A stretch of DNA of 64,000 bases from positions 18,598 to 82,597 of the forward strand of contig BEHM01000007.1 of NCBI GenBank assembly GCA_002923315.1, written 5' to 3'. Source of the DNA: a bacterium HR10. Lineage in GTDB: Bacteria > Acidobacteriota > Blastocatellia > HR10. Under the pieces are notes generated by a model. That model had not been told where the DNA came from. It saw nothing but the letters and a program-made list of their open reading frames with translations, and ran no database searches. The position numbers were made by a program, and so were the translations under genes. The first letter of the stretch is position 1. Each line of letters starts with the position of its first letter. This document shows positions 29,574 through 38,824 of the stretch, in pieces.

Positions 29574-29737
29574 CGGCGTATGACTGCGCGGGGTCCCCAT
29601 GTGATCCATAGAGCGTATGAGGTGCCCGAGCGCCCATGTCACGCCTTTCGCGATCGCCGCCATCGGGCGTTCAAGCGGAGGTTCACGGAAAGGGACTCCG
29701 CGTTCGGCCAAAAAAATAGATATGTGGAGGTCAACCG

Positions 29738-30235
29738 ATGAACAACGCTGTGGTTTATCGTTCGCGGGTACGGATTGAGCGCGTCGCGGGCCCGCTCCGG
29801 CGGGCCTATCTTCCGGCGGAAGCGCAGCCGGTGCTCTTCGGCGTCCATTCCGAAGTCGCCGCGCACTACGGCGTTGATCCGCGCGTTCATGAGCCGCACG
29901 CCACAACGCTCGATTATCTGGTGGCGGCGGCAGCGGGCTGACTCACCGGCACCTTCGGTGGCGCGCTGGAAGCGCGCGGCATCCCCGCTGGAGAAGGACG
30001 GCTCACCTCGGAGGCCACGGGCGAAGTGGAAGCCGACGGGCGCGTGCTCGTCGTGCGGCGCATTCACGTGACGTATCATCTGCGCCTGAGACCGGACAAG
30101 CGCGAGGCCGCCATCCGGGCTCACGAAAAGCACGTCGAATACTGCCCCGTTGCTCGAACCATCGGCGGCTGCGTAACCATCACGACTTCGCTCGAGATGG
30201 AGGACCTCGCCGAAGATGCCGCCGATGCCGGTTGA
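29738..30235 (+). CDS. OsmC/Ohr family protein, candidate selenoprotein (TGA 29939-29941)
   Basis: ...ATTLDYLVAAAAG-U-LTGTFGGALEARGIPAGEGRLTSEATGEVEADGRVLVVRRIHVTYHLR...HVEYCPVARTIGGCVTITTSLEM; U at the OsmC first catalytic Cys, second Cys (EYCPV) conserved. Confidence 0.82.
29961..29977 (+). promoter_or_regulatory. putative SECIS hairpin downstream of OsmC TGA
   Basis: GCGCGCT-GGA-AGCGCGC perfect 7-bp stem 19 nt after the TGA. Confidence 0.55.
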
Positions 30236-30385
30236 GCCGACGCCGGGAAGAAGCTCATTCGGCAGTGGAGCGCTCCATGCGATCTCCGAATCGCATGAGA
30301 ATCCACGTGCGGTTTCTCCGCCGAAAGCCGGGGCGTGAGTCCATTCGACGGAGTTTTCAGCAACCCTCATGATGGGAGGTCAACG

Positions 30386-31390
30386 ATGAAGACATCGGTT
30401 CTGATTGCCGCTCTCTGTTGTCTGATGGGTCCGGGCGGGCTCATCGCGTTCGTTCAGGAGAAACAATATCTCGATGCGGGTCCGGGTCAGCGCCCGTTCG
30501 ACGTCACCAAGCGCTCGGTTCCACTCGAAGACATTCAAGGCGGCGGACCGCCTAAAGACGGCATCCCGGCTCTCGACTCGCCCACATTCGTCTCGGCTCG
30601 CGAGGCCGAAAAATTCCTGCGTCCTTGGGACCGCGTCTTAGGTGTTTCGCTCGCCGGCGCGGCCAAAGCCTACCCGATCAAGATCCTCAACTGGCACGAG
30701 ATCGTCAACGATCGGGTTGGGGATCGGCCCATTCTCGTCACCTGGTGACCGCTGTGCAGTTCGGGCGTCGTGTACGACCCGATCATTGACGGCAAGCGAT
30801 TCACCTTCGGCGTGTCGGGCAAGCTCTACAAGGCGGCTCTGGTCATGTACGACCGCCAGACCGAGAGCCTCTGGTCGCAGCTCATGCAAGAAGCCATCGC
30901 CGGACCGATGACAGGAGCGAAGCTCGCCGTCCTGCCGAGCCTCCACACGACGTGGGAATACTGGCGGGCGCAATATCCTCAGACGCTCGTCCTCTCGCCC
31001 GAGACGGGATTCCGCCGCGATTACGGCTTGAATCCCTATCAAGAATACTGGGAGATGGGCCAGCCGCCACGGTTCCGGCGCCCGCCCAAAGCGAAGAAGT
31101 CGAACGTCACACTCAGGCCCATGGAGCGCGTGCTCGGCCTCTCGGTGGACGGCGCGAAGAAGGCCTATCCCTTCTCCGTGTTGAAGAAGAAGCCCGAGCG
31201 ATTCGAGGATCACGTCAGCGGGAAGAAGGTCATCATCCACTTCGACAAGAAATCGGAGACCGGATACGTCACCGATGAGCGTGGGTCTCTCATCCCTTCG
31301 ATCGCCCTCTTCTGGTTCGCGTGGAGCGATTTTTATCCCGACACGGAGGTCTACGGCGAGGAGCCGACACGGCAACAGCCGGTCCGTTGA
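30386..31390 (+). CDS. DUF3179-like protein, candidate selenoprotein with UPLC motif (TGA 30746-30748)
   Basis: ...EIVNDRVGDRPILVTW-U-PLCSSGVVYDPIIDGKRFTFGVSGKLYKAALVMYDRQTESLWSQ...; same architecture as 28503-29573. Confidence 0.82.
30761..30782 (+). promoter_or_regulatory. putative bacterial SECIS hairpin
   Basis: TCGGGCGTCG-TGTA-CGACCCGA (two bulges), 12 nt after TGA, same spacing as the other DUF3179 gene. Confidence 0.55.
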
Positions 31391-32146
31391 CATCCGGTAG
31401 GCCGCTCTGAAGAGGGCCTCCGGCTCACAGGAACACGGCAGCCGCGCCTTCATTCGGGCACCCCACGTGGGAACCCTGTTGAGCGGTCGCCTCTGCGTGT
31501 AGGCGTCATATCCATCGAAAGGACTTCGCACGAATCAGCGACGTCCTGCCCTCGAATGTGCCCACGCTGTATCGCTCAGCGCGAGCGTCAATGCCATGCG
31601 CTCAGGCCGGGCCGAATCTCTCACGGAGACGCGCCAAGGACGATCATTCCCCCCTTCCCCAGAGCGTAGATCGAGCTTTCGCCGAAATTGATGAAGGCTC
31701 ACGCAAGGCCCCCGGGCGCGCGGCGCTACAGCCTCCGACGGGACATCGTCTCTCGCAACCGGCGCGATCTCAGGCGGACTTTGCGTCGCTAACACTTCAC
31801 TGCGGCCCCGGCGATCTCTTCGTCTTCGCCTCCGGTCACGTCATGAGGGAGAAACAGCGCGACCCCCGGGCGACACGCAGCGGACGATCTGCTCCCGATG
31901 GGCCCGGTTCATGAGAGATTCCTTCGGCCCCGTCCCCTCTCGATCTGCTCGACCTTCGCCGCCCCGCCCGGCTGTCCCCTGCGCTTTCGGCGATGAGATC
32001 TCCTGCGCACCAATACCGCACCCACGACGAGCCGATGGAGCCGGCCGCTCACGGCCACCACGCCCTCATCCGCCGTGGGGTCACCGGACGGGAGCTGATC
32101 AGGACTCACATGGTCTGAATCGAGAGACGGCGAAGGTCACGCCCTC

Positions 32147-32533
32147 TCACGTGAGATCCGACTCGACGCGCAGTCCATCGAGAAACTTGTTGATCCCCAT
32201 GAAGAGATCAACGACGGCGAGGGCTTCCAGCAATTCTTCATCCGAAACCCCCATCCGTCTCAAGCCTGCCGTATGTGCATGGATGCAGTACTGGCAATTA
32301 TTGACGGTGGAGACGGCGAGGGCGAGGAATTCTTTCGTCCTCGGGTCCAGCGTGCCGGGTCCCATGATCACCTTGAAGCGACTCCAGCTCGATTCGAGAT
32401 AGGCGGGATGATTCGCCATCGCCCTGAATAGATTCGGCACAAAAGGCAGATTAAAGGTGCGCTTGATGTCATCAAAAATGTCTTTCACCTTTCCCGTCGC
32501 TTGCTGTTCAGAGATGAGAGGGACTGTCGCCAT
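32147..32533 (-). CDS. AhpD/carboxymuconolactone decarboxylase-family (peroxidase-related) protein
   Basis: TLDPRTKEFLALAVSTVNNCQYCIHAHTAGLRRMGVSDEELLEALAVVDLF. Confidence 0.9.
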   Translation of the reverse strand: MATVPLISEQQATGKVKDIFDDIKRTFNLPFVPNLFRAMANHPAYLESSWSRFKVIMGPGTLDPRTKEFLALAVSTVNNCQYCIHAHTAGLRRMGVSDEELLEALAVVDLFMGINKFLDGLRVESDLT

Positions 32534-32673
32534 TTAGCTTCTCCTTTCCCTGAATTTTGGCAAAAAGATGATACTCACCAATGCGAAGAGTCTTCGTAGC
32601 CGAGCTTACAGATCGCTCCCTCTCTTTTTGGCTAAGCTCCCCCCCGTGATGACCACGCTGAAAGGAGGGCGGA

Positions 32674-33375
32674 GTGATGAAAAACACCTGGCGTCAGATT
32701 GACCGGCCGGTAGGCTTGGGCACCGCCGAGGGGCTCACGGCGATCAATGGGATCATCTCCGGGCGACGGTATGCTACCGGTCAGATGATTTACGCTGTCG
32801 GCGATCAGGCCGACGCGCTCTACATCATCGAAGAAGGGCAGGTGACGCTGTCGGTCTTCTCTCTCGACGGCAAGGAAAAGATTCTCGAGATCCTCCACGA
32901 GGGCGACATTTTCGGCGAGATGTTTCTCGACGAGAAGGATCGGGGCCAACAACAAGCGCGAGCCATCACCGATGTGCTCGTGTCTATAGTGACTCGCCGC
33001 GCTTTTCTGGAACTTTGCCGGCACACTCCCCAGGTGGTGGCGGGCCTCATGGGGGCGCTCATGAAACGGCTCCGAAACTTGCAAAGAGAGGTAGAGGATT
33101 TGGCTTTCTCCACCGCGCGAGAGCGATTCATCAAGTGGTTGGGCAAGTTGTGCGATGAATACGAGACCACCAAAGACCGTGATCCCCGAACATGCATTGT
33201 GCGATTCTCCCAGGATGAGCTGGCCCATCTCTTGGGTCTGACCCGCGAACGCGTGAATGCGCTGATACAGGAATTCAAAAACCAGGGATTGGTCCAAACC
33301 CATTATGGCTACGTCACCGTGAATCGAGATCAGCTCCAACACTACTTGCACCAACACCTGCACGGAGGCTCGTGA
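32674..33375 (+). CDS. Crp/Fnr family transcriptional regulator
   Basis: cNMP-binding-like domain and HTH (FSQDELAHLLGLTRERVNALIQEFKNQGLVQ). Confidence 0.9.
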   Translation: MMKNTWRQIDRPVGLGTAEGLTAINGIISGRRYATGQMIYAVGDQADALYIIEEGQVTLSVFSLDGKEKILEILHEGDIFGEMFLDEKDRGQQQARAITDVLVSIVTRRAFLELCRHTPQVVAGLMGALMKRLRNLQREVEDLAFSTARERFIKWLGKLCDEYETTKDRDPRTCIVRFSQDELAHLLGLTRERVNALIQEFKNQGLVQTHYGYVTVNRDQLQHYLHQHLHGGS

Positions 33376-33398
33376 GGGAGCGAAAAATGGCGCCCCTC

Positions 33399-33632
33399 TT
33401 AGGCCGCACCAACCACCTCCTCTTCACTCTGTCTTTCCTGTCGCATGAAATAGCGGAGCGTCTTCAGTTCCTGCAGGCATTCCCGGCAATGTGGCAGATG
33501 GTCATACATCCCTCCCGCTCCATCCCGTTCGATCTGGCCACAGAGAAAGGCTTCCAGGCGCTGAATCGTTGGGCAGCTAATCCGATCAGGATTCGCTTGA
33601 TACTGAATACAGGCTTGAAGTAATGTTATCAC
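33399..33632 (-). CDS. small zinc-finger (anti-sigma-like HCxxC) protein
   Basis: CPTIQRLEAFLCGQIERDGAGGMYDHLPHCRECLQELKTLRYF. Confidence 0.55.
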   Translation of the reverse strand: MITLLQACIQYQANPDRISCPTIQRLEAFLCGQIERDGAGGMYDHLPHCRECLQELKTLRYFMRQERQSEEEVVGAA

Positions 33633-33674
33633 CTCTGTTCAATTAACCGAGAACATCCGGGTTCAGCCACCCTC

Positions 33675-34880
33675 TTACCTCAGAGGAACGACTCCCGTGG
33701 CGGCGGATCGTCGGCCCGCTGCATCGGTCAGCGTCAATCGGACCGAGTAGGGAGCGGCACCGGGGAAGGTGACCTGAGGCAACGCCGAGGTCGGGCTCGT
33801 CCCATTCTCAAATCGAGCGTTCGCAATCACCCACGCATAGCGGGGACGAATGCCCGTCGAGGCGCTCGAATCAAAACTCACCACAGTCTGGAAGTTATCC
33901 CCCCGAGGCACAGAAGGGGGCGAAAATGTGAATCGCGCCGTCGGTGGGCCGGGATCGAGCGGCACTATTCCACTCACCGATGCCTGACGGCCTTGATCGT
34001 CCGTCACCGTCAGCCGCACGGGATAATTCTGCAAGCCCGGAAATGTAACCTGGGGGCTGGGACTCGTGGGACCAGTTCCATTGACAAACGTCGCGCCGTC
34101 GATCTCCCAGTTAAAGTTCAATCCGCTGCCCAATGCCGAGCGCGTATTAAACGTCACCACCGTGCGATTCCCATCCATGAGCGATATCATAGCCGGCGAA
34201 TAGTCATAGCTGGCCACTGGTTCGCCTCGGTCTAACTCAATGACACCGCGCGTGGTCGCCTGCCGCCCTTGCTGATCAGTCACGGTCAATGCCACCTCGT
34301 AATCCTGAAATCCGGGGAACGTCACCTCGGGATTAGGGCTCGTCGAGCTCGTTCCATTGACGAACGTGCCACTGGGGATGTCCCAGCGAAAACTGAGGCC
34401 ATCACCTACTGACGGACTGCTGCTCAGTCGCACCACCGTGCGATTCCCATCCATCGGCGGAATCGTCGCTGGAGAGAAAATGAAACTCGCCGTCGGAGGA
34501 CTCATAGCCGAGGGGATCATGCCGGCAGCGGTAGCCGTCATCCCTTGCTGATCCGTCACGTGCAAGGTGATTTTGTAAACACCTTGCCCCGGGAACGTCA
34601 CCTGCGGGTGCGCCCCAGCCGGGGTTGTTCCATTGACGAATGTGCCCTCCTCAGCCTCCCAGGAAAAGGTCAAATTACCTCCCATCGAGCTGCTACCATC
34701 CAATAGCACCGGCGTTCGGTTGTTATCCCCAACCAGGATGAACCGAGGCGCAAACAGGATTCGCGCCACCGGTGCCATCTGAGTTAACGCTGAAGTCTCG
34801 CCCTGCCTGGTTACCGCTGGGCAGAGGGAAGTGAGCAAAAAAACCACAAGAATGACTGTTCGAAATAACGTTTTCATCAT
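33675..34880 (-). CDS. secreted protein with PKD-like repeats
   Basis: Signal peptide; repeated units of FxFSPxxxxxxDxNRTVVxFxxxxSxGxxLxFxWxIxxxTFVNGTxPTSPxPQVTFPGxxxYxVxLTVTDxQGR. Confidence 0.8.
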   Translation of the reverse strand: MMKTLFRTVILVVFLLTSLCPAVTRQGETSALTQMAPVARILFAPRFILVGDNNRTPVLLDGSSSMGGNLTFSWEAEEGTFVNGTTPAGAHPQVTFPGQGVYKITLHVTDQQGMTATAAGMIPSAMSPPTASFIFSPATIPPMDGNRTVVRLSSSPSVGDGLSFRWDIPSGTFVNGTSSTSPNPEVTFPGFQDYEVALTVTDQQGRQATTRGVIELDRGEPVASYDYSPAMISLMDGNRTVVTFNTRSALGSGLNFNWEIDGATFVNGTGPTSPSPQVTFPGLQNYPVRLTVTDDQGRQASVSGIVPLDPGPPTARFTFSPPSVPRGDNFQTVVSFDSSASTGIRPRYAWVIANARFENGTSPTSALPQVTFPGAAPYSVRLTLTDAAGRRSAATGVVPLR

Positions 34881-35133
34881 CAGATCACCTCAAAAGCCGG
34901 GATTTTACTCCGACGGCACCAGGAGTTCCGTAATCTGACCTGACTCACGGATGAAGGGCATTTTATAGGGAGCGGAGAAAGCCGAGGGGGCGCAGGTTCA
35001 TAGGTCGCGGTCTGAAGGCTTATCACTTTGCTCATCGGCGTTGACGCGGTGAGAAGAGACAAGGTCTTCAATCTATGGGTCGGGGTCGGGGAACGATTGA
35101 GACCTTGTCTCTCGCCTCATTCTTCAGCCCCGC

Positions 35134-38100
35134 TCAGAAATTGAGTTTGAACGCAAACTGAATGATGCGGGGATCGAATGTTTGTGTAATCCGACCAAAG
35201 CTGGTGCTGTTGATGTTATGGCTCTCGCCAACGAAGAAGTTAGACACGTTGAAAATATTGAAGAATTCGGCCCGGAACTCCAGCTCCGTCTGCTCATTGA
35301 GCGGTGTGGCGAAGCGGGTGCGCTTCAGAAGTCCGAAGTCGGCATTGAAGAACTGTGGCCCGCTCGCCTGCGTGAGCCCCAACGTGCCTAACTGCCCGGC
35401 GTTCGGGTTCTGGAAGAGGCCCGGATTGGCTCGCCCATCGGGACCGATCAGACTGGGATCGAATAATAACTTCTCCCCGTTGGGCCCGGTGAACACGCCG
35501 GTGTTTTGGCTCAATTGGCTCCGGGTCAGCGAGGTGAGCACCGTGTTCTTATTCGAGCGATCGCCCCCGGTGCGGTTGACCGTACCGCGCGCCGAGACAA
35601 TCGAGATCGGGCGCCCGGACCGGCCCTGGACAATGCCGGTGATGGACCATCCGCCGAGCAGCTTGCCCGCCAAACCGCCGGTGGCGCCCAACCAATGTCG
35701 TCCGGGCCCAATGGGCAGGTCGTAGACGAAGTTGAAATTGACCACATGCGTCACATCGAACGACGCCCGTTTGAGCTCCAGCGCTCGACCGCCTCGAATA
35801 TCCAGAAACGCGGAAAAGTTCGATTGGCTCCCCTCGAAATCGGTCAGCACCTTGCTGAAGGTGTAGTTGAACTGCGCCCACAATCCCTGAGAGAAACGGC
35901 GGCGTACTTCCGCCTGCAAGCCATGATAGGTTGATCCCGAGCTGTTGGTCACCAGATCCGTGAACAGCGCGTTCGGATTGGGCGAGAAGAAGTCGCGCGT
36001 CAGTTGCGCTCCGAACTGCTCGCCGCCAAACCCTCTGAAGAACAGATTCGCGTTCAGGAGATAGATCGCAGCCAATTGACCGGCCTCGCCCTGAGCGATC
36101 AGATTGCGAATGGTCGCGTTATTGAGCAGACCGCCCAATCCGAGCCGGGGAAAGATCTGCAAGGGCTCGCCCCGCGCCGGATCACCCGTCGTCGCCAGGT
36201 TGCGCTGCGCCCGCAGCACATCCTCGACAAAGCCATTCTCCCGCACGAGGACCTGGTTGAAATCCAGAGCGCGGGTCAACTTCACAGCGTGGTTGCCGAC
36301 ATACCGGATTTCGGCCACCGTATCGCGAGCGATCTCCCGCTGAATGCTCAACGTCCACTGCTGCACGTAGGGCACGCGCAGGTCATCATCAATGGTGAAC
36401 AGACCATTGGCGAAGTTCAGCGCCTGATTGTCCAAGAGCGTTCGCGGCACTTTGAATGCGGGCGGGGGAACCGTGATGATCCCACCACGGCCGACGGTGC
36501 CGCTCAGGTTGCGGAGCACCGCTGTTTGCTGCAATCCTTGATTGGAGTTGACCGCGTTACTGACGGTGGTGAGGTTGTTGTCCACGACATAGGAGATGCT
36601 GTAGCCGGCGCGAATGGCCGTCTTGCCGCTGCCGAACGGATCCCAGGAGAAACTGAAGCTGGGGGCGAAGTTGTTGTTGTCATTGCTGAAGAACGCTCGG
36701 CCCACATCATCACCGGCAAAATCGAAGACAGCGTTCGGATCGAAGACGACGCCCTGGTCTCGCCGCTTCGGCAAAAGCGCCAAACTATTGGCCTCCGTCG
36801 GCACGCCGTACCACTCGTAGCGAATACCGTAACTGAACGTCAGATTGGGCCGGACGCGCCAGGTGTCGCCGCCGTGGAAGGCGAAGATATTCTGCCGAAG
36901 TCGCCGGACATTGGACGCGCCCGAGACAAAACCCGACGTTCGGCTGGTCACGTTGAACGTTTGGCTCACGTCGTTGAGAGCGCCGCCCAGAATGGCCAGG
37001 ACGCTGGAGGCGTTGTTGAAATCGTTTGTGGAAATGCCCCCTGGGAACGCGCTTCGGCTGAGCGGATTGGGGTTGCCCGTTTGATTGAAGCCGAGCGTGA
37101 AGATCGGGATGATCCCCCCGTCGTTGAACGAGTCCACATGCACGCGGCGCCACTGACCGCCGAAGCGGAAGCTGTGATTGCCCTTGACCCAGGTGGCATT
37201 GTCAATCCACTCATAGACCGGCGAGTTGCGCCCCTGATTGAGGAAATTCTGCACCGGATCGGTGACCAGAGGAAAGTCCAGGCGGAAGCCGGAAGCAAAC
37301 GGCTCCCGGTTGATGAACGCGACCGGGGCCCGCTGGAAGCCCCAGCGAAACTCGTTATTCAACGTCGCCCGTGGCGTCCACCGCCAGGCGAATGATCCCA
37401 GTTGGCGCAGCGACCTCTGGCCGCCGCCCGGCAAACCGGGAAAGGGCTCGCCAATGTCATTGAACGTGTCATTGGGAAACCGCGAATGAAACTGACTGAA
37501 GACCGCTTCGAATTGATGATTCGCCAGCGGGTGATAGTCCACCCGAAAGCCCCAGAGATCGTTGTCATTGATGACGCTGCTATTGAAGCGGAAGCCGGCG
37601 AAGTTCAACCGGTCGCCCGTGGTGAAGTCGTTGGGCGTGGGGGTCAAGCCGATGAGTCGCGTCGTGACCGGATCAGGCGTCACGCCGCCCAATTGCAGCA
37701 GGTTGACCGTCTGGAGCTGCCCGTTATCCTGCCGCCGGTAGGTGAACAGCCCTTGCCGTGCCGGTCCTGTCAGGACGGTGCGCAGGAGCGCGCTCGCACT
37801 TCGTTCCCGGAATCCCCTGTAGTATCCGAAGAAGAAGAGTTTGTCGCGGAAAACCGGCCCGCTCGCGCTGACGCCGAACTCATTGCGGATGAGCTTCTCC
37901 CGCGGCAATCCAATGGCATTGTTGAAGAAGGTGTTGGCATCGAGCGACGTGTTGCGGTGAAACCAGAAGGCGCTGCCGTGATACTCGTTGCCGCCTGACG
38001 GCGTCACCAGTTTCACCTGCGCCACGCCAAAGCCATCCACCGAACTCACGTTCTGGGTGGTGATGCTGAACTCGGCCACGTTTTCCACATTGGGCGCTGT

Positions 38101-38727
38101 GAGGCCGAAGAAGCCATCGGTGCGCACGAAGTTATCCTGAATATTGATCCCGTCCTGCGTGATGTTGTTGAACGAGCCGCGCAGTCCGTTGACGACCGAG
38201 GTGCGGACGCCGGCGTTGCCGGCCACGCCTGCTTGCAGTCCCGCCAGTTGCAACGGATTGCGGCCATTGAGCGGCAGATCCAGAATCTGCCGTCGGGTGA
38301 TGATCGTGTTCAACTCGGCGCTGACGGTGTTGATCACCGTTTGCCCCTCGCTGGCCGTCACCTCTACGCTTTCCGTGATCGCCCCCACCTCCAGCGTGAA
38401 ATTCACCGTCGTGGGAATGCCGACATCTACTTTCACATTCTTGACCATTGTCTTCTTGAATCCCGAAGCCTCCGCCATCACATGGTATAGTCCGCTGCGC
38501 ACCTGCGGGAAAACAAAGAGCCCTTGCTCATTGGTCGTGGTGGTGATCGTCTCATTGGTCGCGACATTGATCAGCGTGACCGTGGCTCCAAAAATGGCGG
38601 CGCCGGCCTGATCCTTGACGCTACCATCGAGCCGCGAGGTGGTTGTTTGAGACATGGCGGCGCCGCACACAACCAGCGCCACGGCGAGTGCGAGGAACCG
38701 TGTTCTCCCGTTCAGAAACCTCATCAT
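35134..38727 (-). CDS. TonB-dependent receptor, Oar-like, with N-terminal carboxypeptidase regulatory-like domain
   Basis: TTTSRLDGSVKDQAGAAIFGATVTLINVATNETITTTTNEQGLFVFPQVRSGLYHV...; long beta-barrel; ends VIQFAFKLNF-type aromatic terminus. Confidence 0.9.
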   Translation of the reverse strand: MMRFLNGRTRFLALAVALVVCGAAMSQTTTSRLDGSVKDQAGAAIFGATVTLINVATNETITTTTNEQGLFVFPQVRSGLYHVMAEASGFKKTMVKNVKVDVGIPTTVNFTLEVGAITESVEVTASEGQTVINTVSAELNTIITRRQILDLPLNGRNPLQLAGLQAGVAGNAGVRTSVVNGLRGSFNNITQDGINIQDNFVRTDGFFGLTAPNVENVAEFSITTQNVSSVDGFGVAQVKLVTPSGGNEYHGSAFWFHRNTSLDANTFFNNAIGLPREKLIRNEFGVSASGPVFRDKLFFFGYYRGFRERSASALLRTVLTGPARQGLFTYRRQDNGQLQTVNLLQLGGVTPDPVTTRLIGLTPTPNDFTTGDRLNFAGFRFNSSVINDNDLWGFRVDYHPLANHQFEAVFSQFHSRFPNDTFNDIGEPFPGLPGGGQRSLRQLGSFAWRWTPRATLNNEFRWGFQRAPVAFINREPFASGFRLDFPLVTDPVQNFLNQGRNSPVYEWIDNATWVKGNHSFRFGGQWRRVHVDSFNDGGIIPIFTLGFNQTGNPNPLSRSAFPGGISTNDFNNASSVLAILGGALNDVSQTFNVTSRTSGFVSGASNVRRLRQNIFAFHGGDTWRVRPNLTFSYGIRYEWYGVPTEANSLALLPKRRDQGVVFDPNAVFDFAGDDVGRAFFSNDNNNFAPSFSFSWDPFGSGKTAIRAGYSISYVVDNNLTTVSNAVNSNQGLQQTAVLRNLSGTVGRGGIITVPPPAFKVPRTLLDNQALNFANGLFTIDDDLRVPYVQQWTLSIQREIARDTVAEIRYVGNHAVKLTRALDFNQVLVRENGFVEDVLRAQRNLATTGDPARGEPLQIFPRLGLGGLLNNATIRNLIAQGEAGQLAAIYLLNANLFFRGFGGEQFGAQLTRDFFSPNPNALFTDLVTNSSGSTYHGLQAEVRRRFSQGLWAQFNYTFSKVLTDFEGSQSNFSAFLDIRGGRALELKRASFDVTHVVNFNFVYDLPIGPGRHWLGATGGLAGKLLGGWSITGIVQGRSGRPISIVSARGTVNRTGGDRSNKNTVLTSLTRSQLSQNTGVFTGPNGEKLLFDPSLIGPDGRANPGLFQNPNAGQLGTLGLTQASGPQFFNADFGLLKRTRFATPLNEQTELEFRAEFFNIFNVSNFFVGESHNINSTSFGRITQTFDPRIIQFAFKLNF

Positions 38728-38824
38728 GATGGTGCACCTCCTTCATCCGCGATTCGAGGGACCAGCGCGAGGAGAGCGACACATGTCCCCCTCCTCCACG
38801 CCAGTCCGGTTGAACGGTTTAACC

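Noticed and set aside
12181-31390. Alternative genetic code (UGA = Trp or Gly) explaining the in-frame TGAs
   Set aside because: Many normal genes here end in TGA, Trp is encoded by TGG throughout, and each affected ORF has only one TGA, mostly at Cys-homologous positions.
28503-31390. Simple pseudogenes with nonsense mutations
   Set aside because: No other disruptions on either side of the TGAs. Two paralogues carry TGA in the same column, and downstream hairpins are conserved in spacing. The 17453 gene is the exception, with an extra frameshift, and is scored lower.
31400-32140. Possible coding region (several ORFs on both strands)
   Set aside because: Short overlapping ORFs without domains, start context or codon pattern; treated as intergenic.
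36004-37395. 463-aa plus-strand ORF
   Set aside because: Antisense to the TonB receptor gene; no recognisable domain.
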